Shown: positions 25,780 to 34,085 of the stretch, piece after piece
Layout: every line of letters starts with the position of its first letter
How positions within the stretch are numbered: the stretch's first letter is position 1
Origin: Bacteroidia bacterium
Lineage (GTDB): Bacteria; Bacteroidota; Bacteroidia; Palsa-965
Direction: 5' to 3'
DNA length: 64,000 nt
NCBI GenBank assembly: GCA_023151315.1
Contig: JAKLJE010000004.1
Location: 85,239-149,238 of the forward strand
The notes under the pieces: generated by a model
Databases searched by the model: none
What the model saw: only the letters and a program-made list of their open reading frames with translations
What the model was told of the DNA's origin: nothing
Translations under genes and position numbers: made by a program

Positions 25780-27252
25780 ATGAGAAAACTTGTTTTAACT
25801 GCAGGATTATTTCTTGCCGGCGTTGTTATTCACGCGCAGAATGAGCAGGATGTACTTCGCTATTCGCGTACTGGTTTCGGCGGAAGTGCACGTTACTCTT
25901 CAATGGGCGGTGCTTACGGAGCATTAGGTGCTGATCTTTCCGTGATGTCATCGAATCCTGCCGGACTCGGTGTTTATCGCAAAAGCGATTTCACATTCAC
26001 ACCTTCGTTCTTCAATCAGAGTGTTGAGTCGAAATACGGAGATACAATAACTTCTGATGAACGCTTTAATGTGAAAGTGGATCAGTTCGGATTTGTGATC
26101 GCATCTAAACCGGATAACAGAACTGATCATGGATGGCAGTACATGTCAATGGCCATCAACTATTCACGCACCAACGCATTTCAGTCGAATGTGCTGATGG
26201 CGGGTGTTGCGAATTCATCATTAATGGACAGCTGGATCCGCAGTGCTTCCGGTAACGGACCATCTCAGTTGGATCCGTTCAACGAAGGATTGGCTTGGAA
26301 TTCATACATGATTGATCCGGTATCGTGGACAGACACAACACATTATGTTGATCGCGTTCCGGACAGCACACAGATTCGTCAATTGAAATCGGTAGAGATT
26401 CGAGGCGGAATGGGAGAGTGGACTTTCGGTGCGGCAGGTAATTTCGACAACCGTATTTACATAGGAGCGAGTGTAGGAATTCCAACTGTGAATTACGAAG
26501 AACAATCCTATTATTCGGAGAAAGAAGTTTACGATACCATTTCCAACTTCGATTATTTCTCTTTCGATCAGTATCTTCAAACGAAAGGGCGCGGAATCAA
26601 TTTCAAAGCAGGCGTTATTTTCCGTCCGTTTGATTTTCTGCGACTGGGTGTTGCATTTCATTCACCGAGTTCACTGAAACTGACAGATTCGTATTTCAGC
26701 AAGATGTCTTCCATTCTTGGAGATACTGTTCGATATGCTGAATCACCAACGGGAAGTTATCGCTACAGCATTCGCACTCCGATGCGCGTTATCGGAAGTG
26801 TTGCGTTTGTGGCAGGTAAAATGGCTGTTGTAAGCTTCGATTATGAACTTGTGGATTATTCGGATGGACGATTGAAGTCGCAGGACTATGCTTTCTTCGA
26901 TGAGAATGCTGCAGTACGTGCGAAGTACAAATCGGCGAGTAATATCCGTGGCGGTGTTGAATTCCGAATGTTGCCATTCAGTTTGCGCGCCGGCTTTGCC
27001 TATTACGGAAGTCCTTATCAGGAAACTGTGAACAACGAAGTTTCACGTCTGTACATTACAGGAGGAGCAGGCTATCGCGATCCGAAAGATGTGTACTACG
27101 TGGATATCGGTTTCATTTCTCAGCGTTATACTGAGAACTACTATTTCTATGATCAGAGTCTTGTTGACCCTGTCGAGAACAAGTGGAAGTCGATCAACAT
27201 CATGATCACTTTCGGTTTGCGATTCGGTGAAGAGCCGCCAAAATCCGAATAA
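25780..27252 (+). CDS. OmpP1/FadL/TodX-like outer-membrane protein
   Basis: A 490-residue outer-membrane barrel protein. A signal peptide (MRKLVLTAGLFLAGVVIHAQ) is followed by RYSRTGFGGSARYSSMGGAYGALGADLSVMSSNPAGLG, here split: the segment around SARYSSMGGAYGALGADLS and SSNPAGLGVYRKS (about residues 30-65) is the FadL-type hatch region with its NPAG motif. The rest is a beta-barrel with aromatic strands. FadL proteins let hydrophobic compounds cross the outer membrane; Bacteroidota homologues are often uncharacterised. Probable operon with the Tyr-rich lipoprotein. Confidence 0.8.
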   Translation: MRKLVLTAGLFLAGVVIHAQNEQDVLRYSRTGFGGSARYSSMGGAYGALGADLSVMSSNPAGLGVYRKSDFTFTPSFFNQSVESKYGDTITSDERFNVKVDQFGFVIASKPDNRTDHGWQYMSMAINYSRTNAFQSNVLMAGVANSSLMDSWIRSASGNGPSQLDPFNEGLAWNSYMIDPVSWTDTTHYVDRVPDSTQIRQLKSVEIRGGMGEWTFGAAGNFDNRIYIGASVGIPTVNYEEQSYYSEKEVYDTISNFDYFSFDQYLQTKGRGINFKAGVIFRPFDFLRLGVAFHSPSSLKLTDSYFSKMSSILGDTVRYAESPTGSYRYSIRTPMRVIGSVAFVAGKMAVVSFDYELVDYSDGRLKSQDYAFFDENAAVRAKYKSASNIRGGVEFRMLPFSLRAGFAYYGSPYQETVNNEVSRLYITGGAGYRDPKDVYYVDIGFISQRYTENYYFYDQSLVDPVENKWKSINIMITFGLRFGEEPPKSE

Positions 27253-27263
27253 CGAAACTCTAT

Positions 27264-27581
27264 TTAGTTGCCTGCCGGACTTGTTCTCGAAATGTTGAAG
27301 GACGGGCCGAAAGACATACTCGTATTGTCGTAATACGTGCGCGATTGACCTGTTTCGGTATCCCATACGATTACAGCCCACATCGTTTTATCGTCGTGTG
27401 TTGCAACCGACATACTCATCTGGTATTTGCCGATTTTATCAGTTCCGGATTGAATGAATTCCTGAGGTGAAGGTGGTTCTGCATTTGCAGTAGTGATGCT
27501 GAAATTGAATGCGGTTAACGCGAGTACAATGGCTGTGATGCCCAGACTTACTTTGAGAAAGTCGTTGGATGAAATTTTCAT
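27264..27581 (-). CDS. Small exported protein of unknown function
   Basis: A 105-residue protein with an N-terminal hydrophobic segment (VSLGITAIVLALTAFNFS, about residues 10-27) that is either a signal peptide cleaved after ANA or a membrane anchor. The remainder (KIGKYQMSMSVATHDDKTMW, VIVWDTETGQSRTYY) is a small beta-rich domain. No family recognised. The ATG at 27581 is preferred over one 7 codons upstream because it sits closer to the signal segment. It lies 125 bp downstream of the dlt-like operon on the same strand. Confidence 0.6.
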   Translation of the reverse strand: MKISSNDFLKVSLGITAIVLALTAFNFSITTANAEPPSPQEFIQSGTDKIGKYQMSMSVATHDDKTMWAVIVWDTETGQSRTYYDNTSMSFGPSFNISRTSPAGN

Positions 27582-27706
27582 GGTTGAATGATTTTCGATC
27601 AAGTTACCACGAAGGGATGAGAATGCAAATCTTAGTAATCAACTTTCCGTGATTTGATACCAGATTAGTGAGGCAAAGTTCACTTATAAGTGGCCATACG
27701 GAAAGA

Positions 27707-29209
27707 CTATTGCGTATTCATCGCAATATAATGTTCGATCAGTTTGTTGCGGTCAACCTTATGACTTACGCTGTACGGGAATTCACTCACTGCAACGATG
27801 TCGCCGGGAATCATGTAGTAAGGCAATTTTTTCTGCAATGAATCTCTGAAGTATTCATTCGGATTGCTGATGCCGCGTGACAGAATTACAAATGAAATCA
27901 GTTTTTTTACTTCGTTGTTTCTTTTCAACGCCACAGTAACAGCATCTGTTACTTCATCAAATGAGAGCAGGACGTTGCTGATTTCATGCATTTCAATTCT
28001 GAATCCGTGCAGTTTGACCTGATCATCATTTCTGCCTAGATAATAGAACATGCCGTTTTCCTTGTATGCCAGATCGCCTGAACGAAAAGCGCGATGTCCG
28101 TTGTGTATGAAGAATTTCTGTGCATTGAGTTCCGGGCGTTTGAAGTATCCGGTTGAAACATGCGGGCCGCTGATAACGAGTTCGCCTTCTCCGCGATCGC
28201 CTGCAGGATTTTCAATGAACAAATCACTGCCCGTCATAGCATATCCGATAGGCAGAACTGATTGCTGCGAAAGCATTTCGTCGGTGATGGTTACCAACGT
28301 TGTAATGATTGTAGCTTCTGTTGGGCCATAACCGTTCATGATACGGGCTTGTGGAAAGAGTTTCCGTAATTGCTGACAAATACGCGGTTGCAATTCTTCA
28401 CCCATTAACACAAACGTATTAAGGTTGGGTAGATTGTTGCTGTTGAATTGAGGATGACGGAGGAATAGGTATGTAAATGAAGGAGTGGACATCCAAACTG
28501 TACAGCCGGTTGTTCCGATGCGTTCAATAAAGAGATTCTGATCTTTCGCGATTGCTGTGCTGTTCAGAACAACTGTTCCGCCAAGTGACATTGCATGAAA
28601 TAAATCTCCGAGGGAAACGTCGAATGTGAACGGAGATTGATTCATGAACACATCTTTATCGGTGAAGCCGAATTCTGATGTGGTCCAGTCTATGTATGAT
28701 AATGTTGAATTGCGCGTGATCTGTACACCTTTCGGTTCACCCGTTGAACCGGAAGTGAACATGATGTATTGTAACAGATCCTGTTCAGGGATTGTAGCTT
28801 CAACTGTAAAATTCAGCGGCTGCGACTGCCTTATCGAGTTGTCGTATTCAATCACACATGGGAAGTTCATATCCACCGAACCGCCTGTGCAATTAATCAT
28901 TATCTGAACATTGGCGATCGAAGCAACTTTTGCGATGCGTTCGGCAGGGTAGATTACATCAACAGGAATGTAAGTAACTGAAGAGTGAATACATGCCATG
29001 ATAGCAACCAGATATCTCGCCTCTTTATGACCATATATTATCACCGGTGCTCCATGCGGAATTTTCATTTTGCTTAAAGTTTCCGCAAGCGATTCAATTT
29101 CCGTTTGCAACTCTTCCCACGTCAATGTCTTTTCACTTCCGACAACGGCGGGATGTGTAGCCGGTTGAGAGGAAGGTTCAAATCTCTTCTGGTGAAAATT
29201 GTAACGCAT
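27707..29209 (-). CDS. dltA: DltA-like D-alanine (amino acid) adenylating enzyme / carrier protein ligase
   Basis: A 500-residue stand-alone ANL-family adenylation enzyme. Visible core motifs: FTSGSTGEPKGVQITRNS (A3, P-loop), the DltA-typical VWMSTPSFTYLFL, NGYGPTEAT (A5), RSGDLAYKENG (A7), GRNDDQVKLHGFRIEM (A8) and a C-terminal catalytic Lys in SHKVDRNKL. Firmicutes DltA activates D-Ala with ATP and loads it on DltC. Whether the amino acid here is D-Ala is inferred from overall likeness; the position that I align with the D/L-selecting Cys of Bacillus DltA looks like Phe. The ATG at 29209 lies 2 nt after the dltB-like stop, so an upstream TTG is rejected. Last gene of the operon. Confidence 0.87.
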   Translation of the reverse strand: MRYNFHQKRFEPSSQPATHPAVVGSEKTLTWEELQTEIESLAETLSKMKIPHGAPVIIYGHKEARYLVAIMACIHSSVTYIPVDVIYPAERIAKVASIANVQIMINCTGGSVDMNFPCVIEYDNSIRQSQPLNFTVEATIPEQDLLQYIMFTSGSTGEPKGVQITRNSTLSYIDWTTSEFGFTDKDVFMNQSPFTFDVSLGDLFHAMSLGGTVVLNSTAIAKDQNLFIERIGTTGCTVWMSTPSFTYLFLRHPQFNSNNLPNLNTFVLMGEELQPRICQQLRKLFPQARIMNGYGPTEATIITTLVTITDEMLSQQSVLPIGYAMTGSDLFIENPAGDRGEGELVISGPHVSTGYFKRPELNAQKFFIHNGHRAFRSGDLAYKENGMFYYLGRNDDQVKLHGFRIEMHEISNVLLSFDEVTDAVTVALKRNNEVKKLISFVILSRGISNPNEYFRDSLQKKLPYYMIPGDIVAVSEFPYSVSHKVDRNKLIEHYIAMNTQ

Positions 29210-29211
29210 GA

Positions 29212-30378
29212 TCAGAACAGGAATGGGCAACGACCACTGAAAATAAAGAGAGATATTGCTACCAGGTTAATCATTACAAAGATACTGATCCACTTAACAG
29301 CACGCGGTGGAAGATTTCCGAAAACAATGTCACGATTTTTTTTGCGACACGTCATCACATACCAGTTGTGTATTGCAGAATAAACTCCGAACAGAGCACC
29401 ACTGAGAATATAATTCAGTGTAAATCCGTTCCAGCAGCCCATCAGAAGAAACGTGAGAAACAGAGCTACATTCTGACGCGTAAGCGGAAACTTCTTCAGG
29501 CTCTTCATTCGGCTGAATTGCATGTAGAGTGGTGTGAAGAAATAATCTTTCAGCCATTCGCCCAATGAAATATGAAACCGTCTCCAGAAATCCTGAGGAT
29601 TCACAGCTACGAAAGGATTACTGAAGTTGACCGGAACAGTAATGCCCATTAGTTTTCCGAGACCGAGTGCCATCCATGAATAACCTGCGAAATCGAAAAA
29701 GAGATAGACGTAATAGGCATACATTGTGCTGAGCATAGCCAGTGCTTCGTTGCTTCCGAATTCGAACTGCTGCAGCCAGTAACGATCTGTGATTTCTGCG
29801 AGTACAAATTTGAATGCTATGCCGCGCATCAGATATTGAATTCCGGTACTGAAATTATCAGTAGTTATGTTTGTGAAACCGGTGGATTCTGTCTTTACAT
29901 AGCGACTGAATTTTTCTATTGGTCCTATGAGAAGTGTTGGGGTGAAAGCCAGAAAATTAAAATAAGAAACAATATGGGGCAGTTTGCTTTCCGGTTGTGC
30001 ATCCATGTAGAAGCCCATTACGCGGAATGTTGCATACGACAAACCGGCAAATGAGAGCACATCGCTCCAATGGAACGGATACTGATATGTCCGGATGTCA
30101 AATTTGACCAAAAGCATCGGTAATAAGAGAAGTAGAACTCCCCAGATTTTTTTTCGAAACCGAAAAACACGAATCAACAGCGCAGTCATTCCGAATGAAT
30201 AAACCAAGTAAAGCAGGAAGTGAATGGGCTGCGGATAAACGAAAATCAAGTACGTAAGATTCAGCACTGCCAATACGTAACGATAATGAACATCTTTCAA
30301 CACCTGTTTGCATGCGGCGAGAACCAGCACGAACAGGAGCATCAGGACGAAGAAATCAGACAGACTGAAAGGCAGCAT
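29212..30378 (-). CDS. dltB: DltB-like MBOAT membrane O-acyltransferase
   Basis: A 388-residue polytopic inner-membrane protein with about ten hydrophobic segments. The MBOAT core is clear: FFDFAGYSWMALGLGKLMGI (about 227-246), the conserved FWRRFHISLGEWLKDYFF with His269, and the catalytic-type His337 in VYSAIHNWYVM. His at 269/337 is close to the pair known from streptococcal DltB. In the Dlt pathway DltB moves the D-alanyl group from DltC across the membrane. It begins 3 nt after the microprotein stop and ends 2 nt before the adenylating enzyme. Confidence 0.9.
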   Translation of the reverse strand: MLPFSLSDFFVLMLLFVLVLAACKQVLKDVHYRYVLAVLNLTYLIFVYPQPIHFLLYLVYSFGMTALLIRVFRFRKKIWGVLLLLLPMLLVKFDIRTYQYPFHWSDVLSFAGLSYATFRVMGFYMDAQPESKLPHIVSYFNFLAFTPTLLIGPIEKFSRYVKTESTGFTNITTDNFSTGIQYLMRGIAFKFVLAEITDRYWLQQFEFGSNEALAMLSTMYAYYVYLFFDFAGYSWMALGLGKLMGITVPVNFSNPFVAVNPQDFWRRFHISLGEWLKDYFFTPLYMQFSRMKSLKKFPLTRQNVALFLTFLLMGCWNGFTLNYILSGALFGVYSAIHNWYVMTCRKKNRDIVFGNLPPRAVKWISIFVMINLVAISLFIFSGRCPFLF

Positions 30379-30381
30379 AAT

Positions 30382-30531
30382 TTAGAACTGCTGATAAACG
30401 AATTGAGATGAGGATCCCGGTTTATTGTTCGGGTGATGATTGTGCGATGAATACAACCAGAACAGACAGCATACGATTGCTGAATACATCAGGACGTTGA
30501 TTACAAAATCTTTTGCATTACTGTCGTTCAT
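30382..30531 (-). CDS. dltX: DltX-like microprotein (49 residues) with C-terminal F-x-Y-x-x-F
   Basis: The 49-codon frame was found by reading the gap between the dltD- and dltB-like genes. It starts MNDSNAKDF, has one membrane segment (about residues 10-27, VINVLMYSAIVCCLFWLY), a short polar linker (HNHHPNNKPGSSSQ) and ends exactly in F44-V-Y46-Q-Q-F49. This matches the size, topology and the C-terminal F-x-Y-x-x-F motif of Firmicutes DltX (S. aureus ends FIYNEF, as I recall), where the Tyr is proposed to relay the D-alanyl group. The ATG overlaps the end of the dltD-like gene by 14 nt and the stop lies 3 nt before the dltB-like start, so translation is probably coupled. A coding origin is also supported by the tight fit within the operon. 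Confidence 0.82.
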   Translation of the reverse strand: MNDSNAKDFVINVLMYSAIVCCLFWLYSSHNHHPNNKPGSSSQFVYQQF

Positions 30532-31723
30532 AGTTGAGGTGGTAATTATCGATAATGAATCTTGAAATTTTCAGCCATCCGTAATCGCCGGGATGCATCA
30601 CATCTGTAAACAGTTCTTTTTCGAATTGGTCAGTTTTAACTGTAAACATATTATAACAAGGGTAGTTGGCTGCAGAAATGGCATCAGTTAATTCGTTAAC
30701 CAGAGGTTGCAGCTCTGCGGCATTTTCGTAATAAAGAATGTTTACCGGGAGAATTACAAATGATACGTTGGCACCTCTGGTCTTGAGAAAATTAATCAGC
30801 ATGTGAAAGTCATTCATCTCAACATTCTGTGAGCGTGGCACGGTCCAGAATCTGCCGTGACGTCCTTTAATGAAGGCGTCATAATATTCATTGTTCACTC
30901 CCATTGAGTTATTCGTAGAAGCCGCTCGGGCCTTGTTCTTCGCAGCATTATACAAGCTGTCCCAATTGATAAGTACTGTGTCCGTGTGCAGAGGAGAGCG
31001 ATGAAAAATTCCGGTCATTGATTTCGGTGATCCGGAATAGGAGCCACTGAACAGCGGCATAGTGTATTTCATCGGAGCATATACTGCTGCAGATAACGGG
31101 TTACGTTGAAGTTGATGTTCGTAAAAGAAATATTTGTGCTCCGGCGACGGATGGTTGATGTCAAAAAACATCTCTGAAAAGCGTTCAGCGAAAACGGTTT
31201 TTTCATTTGCACTGGTATCCTTGTTGATTCGTTGCAACATCGAAGGAGAGTTGAACTTGAGCCAGATTTCTGAGGGCGTGCCCGTTGCAGCATCATTGCC
31301 TGCGAACCAACCCGGAGATAGTATAATAACTACCGGTGCGTTCTTCAGGCGATCAGCATGCGCAAGTAGTTGCGAGTAGATAGAAAAGCATTGATTCCCT
31401 GCTTCGCCGATGCCAATGACTTGTGTTGTGAATCGTTGAGAAATAAAACGATAGGAAACGGCATCACTATGGCTGGTCAGTTCTGACGAGCCAAACAGAA
31501 ATATGTTCTCATATCCTTCACCTGTTGAGAGCAGGTAATTTTCGTAAACAGGCTCACCGTTAAATTCAGGTATGTATCGTATGCCAGCAATAGCATCAGC
31601 TTTTACATTGAACTGTTCTGGCTCGAATAACTCGTTTTGGAGTTGCGGATTATGTTGCAGATAGACCCCCAGAGATGCCGCTATTGCAAGCGGAAGCAGA
31701 ACAGTGGCCAGCAACTTTCTCAT
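30518..31723 (-). CDS. dltD: DltD-like SGNH-hydrolase-fold protein
   Basis: A 401-residue protein with an N-terminal membrane anchor (about residues 4-22) and an extracytoplasmic body. FLFGSSELTSHSD (Ser79/Ser80) matches the GSSEL nucleophile motif of DltD, and LFTDVMHPGDYGW near the C-terminus supplies Asp374 and His377 in the D-x-x-H arrangement of SGNH hydrolases. In Firmicutes DltD takes part in the final transfer of D-Ala to teichoic acid and in quality control of the pathway; here the acceptor is unknown. It starts 5 nt after the carrier-protein gene and its stop overlaps the microprotein start. Confidence 0.85.
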   Translation of the reverse strand: MRKLLATVLLPLAIAASLGVYLQHNPQLQNELFEPEQFNVKADAIAGIRYIPEFNGEPVYENYLLSTGEGYENIFLFGSSELTSHSDAVSYRFISQRFTTQVIGIGEAGNQCFSIYSQLLAHADRLKNAPVVIILSPGWFAGNDAATGTPSEIWLKFNSPSMLQRINKDTSANEKTVFAERFSEMFFDINHPSPEHKYFFYEHQLQRNPLSAAVYAPMKYTMPLFSGSYSGSPKSMTGIFHRSPLHTDTVLINWDSLYNAAKNKARAASTNNSMGVNNEYYDAFIKGRHGRFWTVPRSQNVEMNDFHMLINFLKTRGANVSFVILPVNILYYENAAELQPLVNELTDAISAANYPCYNMFTVKTDQFEKELFTDVMHPGDYGWLKISRFIIDNYHLNYERQ

Positions 31724-31728
31724 TTCAA

Positions 31729-31956
31729 TCAGAGTGTTTCAGTCAATGCGGCAATCTGATTGATTGTATCCATATTTTCTTCTGTAATCAGATGCTGCGG
31801 AATACGCTTGCCTGTTTTTTCTTCTATGCTGATTACAAGATCTACCACTGTAATGGAATCAAGTAGGTTTGATCGGATCAACGATTCATCAAATGCCACT
31901 TTCTTAAATGCCAGTTGCGCAATTTCCTGTTGGATAAATGTCTTCAGATCATCCAT
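31729..31956 (-). CDS. dltC: DltC-like acyl/D-alanyl carrier protein
   Basis: A 75-residue acidic four-helix carrier protein. The phosphopantetheine attachment motif is NLLDSITVVDLVISIEEK, with Ser34 in Asp-Ser-Ile (DltC and ACPs usually have Asp-Ser-Leu/Met). It should be primed by AcpS and loaded by the DltA-like enzyme at the end of the operon. It is the first gene of the operon and stands immediately upstream of the DltD-like gene, unlike the X-A-B-C-D order of Firmicutes. Possible -7-like sequence TATCTTCG on the minus strand at 31974-31981, but no good -33. Confidence 0.85.
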   Translation of the reverse strand: MDDLKTFIQQEIAQLAFKKVAFDESLIRSNLLDSITVVDLVISIEEKTGKRIPQHLITEENMDTINQIAALTETL

Positions 31957-32033
31957 AGACTTGATTTATTCAGCGAAGATACAATTTACGCCAATGAATA
32001 AAGGAACGGCAGAGGCTTGGGCCCTGAATGGGT

Positions 32034-32070
32034 AAAATAAAAAGCCTTCCTGATTGACAGAAAGGCTTTT
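32034..32070 (-). terminator. Terminator between the zinc-ribbon gene and the dlt-like operon
   Basis: A 9-bp stem (32040-32048 with 32062-32070) with a 13-nt apex that can form three more pairs; on the minus strand it is followed by a T-rich tract (A-rich 32034-32040). It isolates the dlt-like operon from the upstream genes. Confidence 0.7.
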
Positions 32071-32087
32071 CGGAAAGACTATTGGAA

Positions 32088-32909
32088 TTATTTTGCTTTT
32101 GCGCGGCTTGGTTTTTTCTCAACCACCGGCTCTACCGGGCGACCGTTTCCAAGCAGGAAGTCAGCATCAACAAGGATGCGTCCGCAATGTTCGCACACGA
32201 TGATTTTCTTGTGTGTACGGATATCGAGCTGGCGCTGTGGCGGGATTTTATTGAAGCATCCGCCGCAAGCATCACGCTGAACGTGAACAACAGCAAGACC
32301 GTTGCGCACATTGAGGCGAACACGGTGATATGCATTCAGCAGACGCTCTTCAATTTTCTGAGCAGCAACTTCTGATTTTGCGAGAAGTTCTTCTTCGTCT
32401 TTGCGTGTTTCCGCAACGATGTCTTCAAGTTCTTCTTTCTTAAGACGGAGGTCTTCACGACGCTCGTCAAGAACTGCTTGTGAGCTTTCAATGATTTCTT
32501 TCTTCGCAGCGATCTGAGCTTTGAACTCTTTCACGCGTTTTTCAGAAAGCTGGATTTCGAGGTTCTGGAATTCGATTTCTTTTGTCAATGAATCGAACTC
32601 GCGGTTGTTACGCACTTTGCCCTGCTGACCTTCGTATTTCTTGATTGCAGCAAGAGCATCTTTCGCAACGTTTTTCTTTTCTGTGATCTGATCTTCCAAC
32701 GCCTGAACTTCGCTGTTGAGGTTGTTCATGCGTGTTTCAAGTCCAGCAACTTCATCTTCAAGATCACGAACCTCCAATGGAAGTTCACCACGTACCGTGC
32801 GAATACGGTCAATCTGTGAATCAATCTGCTGCAGCTCGTACAGCGCTCTCAGTTTATCTTCTACAGGAATGTCCGCTTTTTCGTCGGCTTTTTTCGCTTT
32901 CGTGGTCAT
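32088..32909 (-). CDS. Coiled-coil protein with C4 zinc ribbon (DUF164/CT398-like)
   Basis: The 273-residue protein consists mainly of a long helical hairpin (about residues 15-195, EEVAGLETRMNNLNSEV and similar heptads), followed by a C4 zinc ribbon with CGGC and CEHC pairs (about 210-240), and a basic Lys/Arg/Pro tail. This is the C4-type zinc ribbon family, related to chlamydial CT398; its function is unsettled, with nucleic acid binding suggested. The start codon overlaps the stop of the nif3-like gene (ATGA), so the two are translationally coupled. Confidence 0.88.
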   Translation of the reverse strand: MTTKAKKADEKADIPVEDKLRALYELQQIDSQIDRIRTVRGELPLEVRDLEDEVAGLETRMNNLNSEVQALEDQITEKKNVAKDALAAIKKYEGQQGKVRNNREFDSLTKEIEFQNLEIQLSEKRVKEFKAQIAAKKEIIESSQAVLDERREDLRLKKEELEDIVAETRKDEEELLAKSEVAAQKIEERLLNAYHRVRLNVRNGLAVVHVQRDACGGCFNKIPPQRQLDIRTHKKIIVCEHCGRILVDADFLLGNGRPVEPVVEKKPSRAKAK

Positions 32910-34003
32910 ATGTAATAGGTTATCGGATTCGTGTTGGTTTCCGTTTTACGGACTGCAAATGTAGGAATTATTCCGTTTAGTTTGTCAATGATAAGGTCAA
33001 TCGTAAACTGCTCAGTTTCAAAGTGTCCCACGTCCGCAATCAGGATTTTTCCTTCCCCGTCAAAGAACTGGTGGTATTTGAAGTCCCCGGTAACCAACGC
33101 GTCAGCCCCTGAATTCATGGCTTCTTTGAGCAAGAAACTGCCACTTCCGCCGCAAATCGCCACTTTTGATATGGTTTTGCCCGAAACGGGCGTGTAGCGG
33201 ATCACTTTGGCGTTGAGCTGCTGTTTCACGTGTTTCAGAAACTCATCCTGACTCATGGGTTTTTCAAGATTTCCGATCATTCCTGACCCGATTTGTTGCC
33301 ATGAATTATCCATCGGAAAAAGGTCGTAGGCTATTTCTTCATAGGGATGAGATTCACGCAGTGCTGCCATCAGTTTTCCTTCGATAAATGACGGGTAAAT
33401 TATTTCAATCCGCTCTTCTGGTTCCTGCATGAATTTCCCTTTTTCTCCAATGACAGGATTGGAATTCTCGTTACCGCGATAGGTTCCTGTTCCTTCGGAA
33501 TTAAAACTCACTTTGTCGTAATTCCCAATGTAACCGGCACCTGCAGCCCATAATGCTTCCCGAACTTTTGATGCCGAATCTTTAGGGCAGAAAGTAACCA
33601 GTTTGCGAAGTAATCCCCGCTTTGGTGACAGAATCGATGGAGATTTTATTCCCAGCCGCTTCGCAATTTCGGCATTAACACCGGTGTGCACATTGTCAAG
33701 ATTGGTGTGAATGGCGTAAATGGCAATGTTGTTTCGAATGGCAGCAATAACCGTTCTTTCGATGTAATTCTTCCCGGTGATTTTCTTCAATCCTGAGAAC
33801 ACGATCGGGTGATGAGCTATAATCATGTTGCAACTTGTACGAACGGCTTCATCAACTACGGCTTCAATGCAGTCCAACGCCACCAGAATTCCGGTTACTT
33901 CATCATTTTGATTACCGGTGATGAGTCCGCAATTATCATACGACTCCTGCAGTGCCGGTGGTGCCCAGCTTTCGAGTACGGAAATGATTTCCTTAATTTT
34001 CAT
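32906..34003 (-). CDS. Nif3-like dinuclear metal-centre hexameric protein (YqfO-type)
   Basis: A 365-residue NIF3/DUF34 family protein. The metal-binding motifs are present: MIIAHHPIVFSGLKK with two His, AIHTNLDNVHTGVN with His/Asp, and near the C-terminus LIADVGHFETEQFT with His/Glu. A central insert of about 120 residues (PII-like YqfO domain, about 130-235: KLVTFCPKDSASKVREALW) identifies the long bacterial form. Related proteins are annotated as GTP cyclohydrolase 1 type 2, a function that is doubtful. The ATG at 34003 is 4 nt after a TATATTTG box. Confidence 0.9.
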   Translation of the reverse strand: MKIKEIISVLESWAPPALQESYDNCGLITGNQNDEVTGILVALDCIEAVVDEAVRTSCNMIIAHHPIVFSGLKKITGKNYIERTVIAAIRNNIAIYAIHTNLDNVHTGVNAEIAKRLGIKSPSILSPKRGLLRKLVTFCPKDSASKVREALWAAGAGYIGNYDKVSFNSEGTGTYRGNENSNPVIGEKGKFMQEPEERIEIIYPSFIEGKLMAALRESHPYEEIAYDLFPMDNSWQQIGSGMIGNLEKPMSQDEFLKHVKQQLNAKVIRYTPVSGKTISKVAICGGSGSFLLKEAMNSGADALVTGDFKYHQFFDGEGKILIADVGHFETEQFTIDLIIDKLNGIIPTFAVRKTETNTNPITYYI

Positions 34004-34007
34004 TCAG

Positions 34008-34015
34008 CAAATATA
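34008..34015 (-). promoter_or_regulatory. -7 box of the nif3/zinc-ribbon operon
   Basis: Minus-strand TATATTTG, a perfect TAnnTTTG match, ends 4 nt before the ATG at 34003. No -33 TTG at the expected place. Confidence 0.5.
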
Positions 34016-34085
34016 GGTTTTCATTATGGAGAAATCCTCTGTTTGCAGAGCGATTGAACCCGTTTCAACGCTTATCTTCGCAGGA

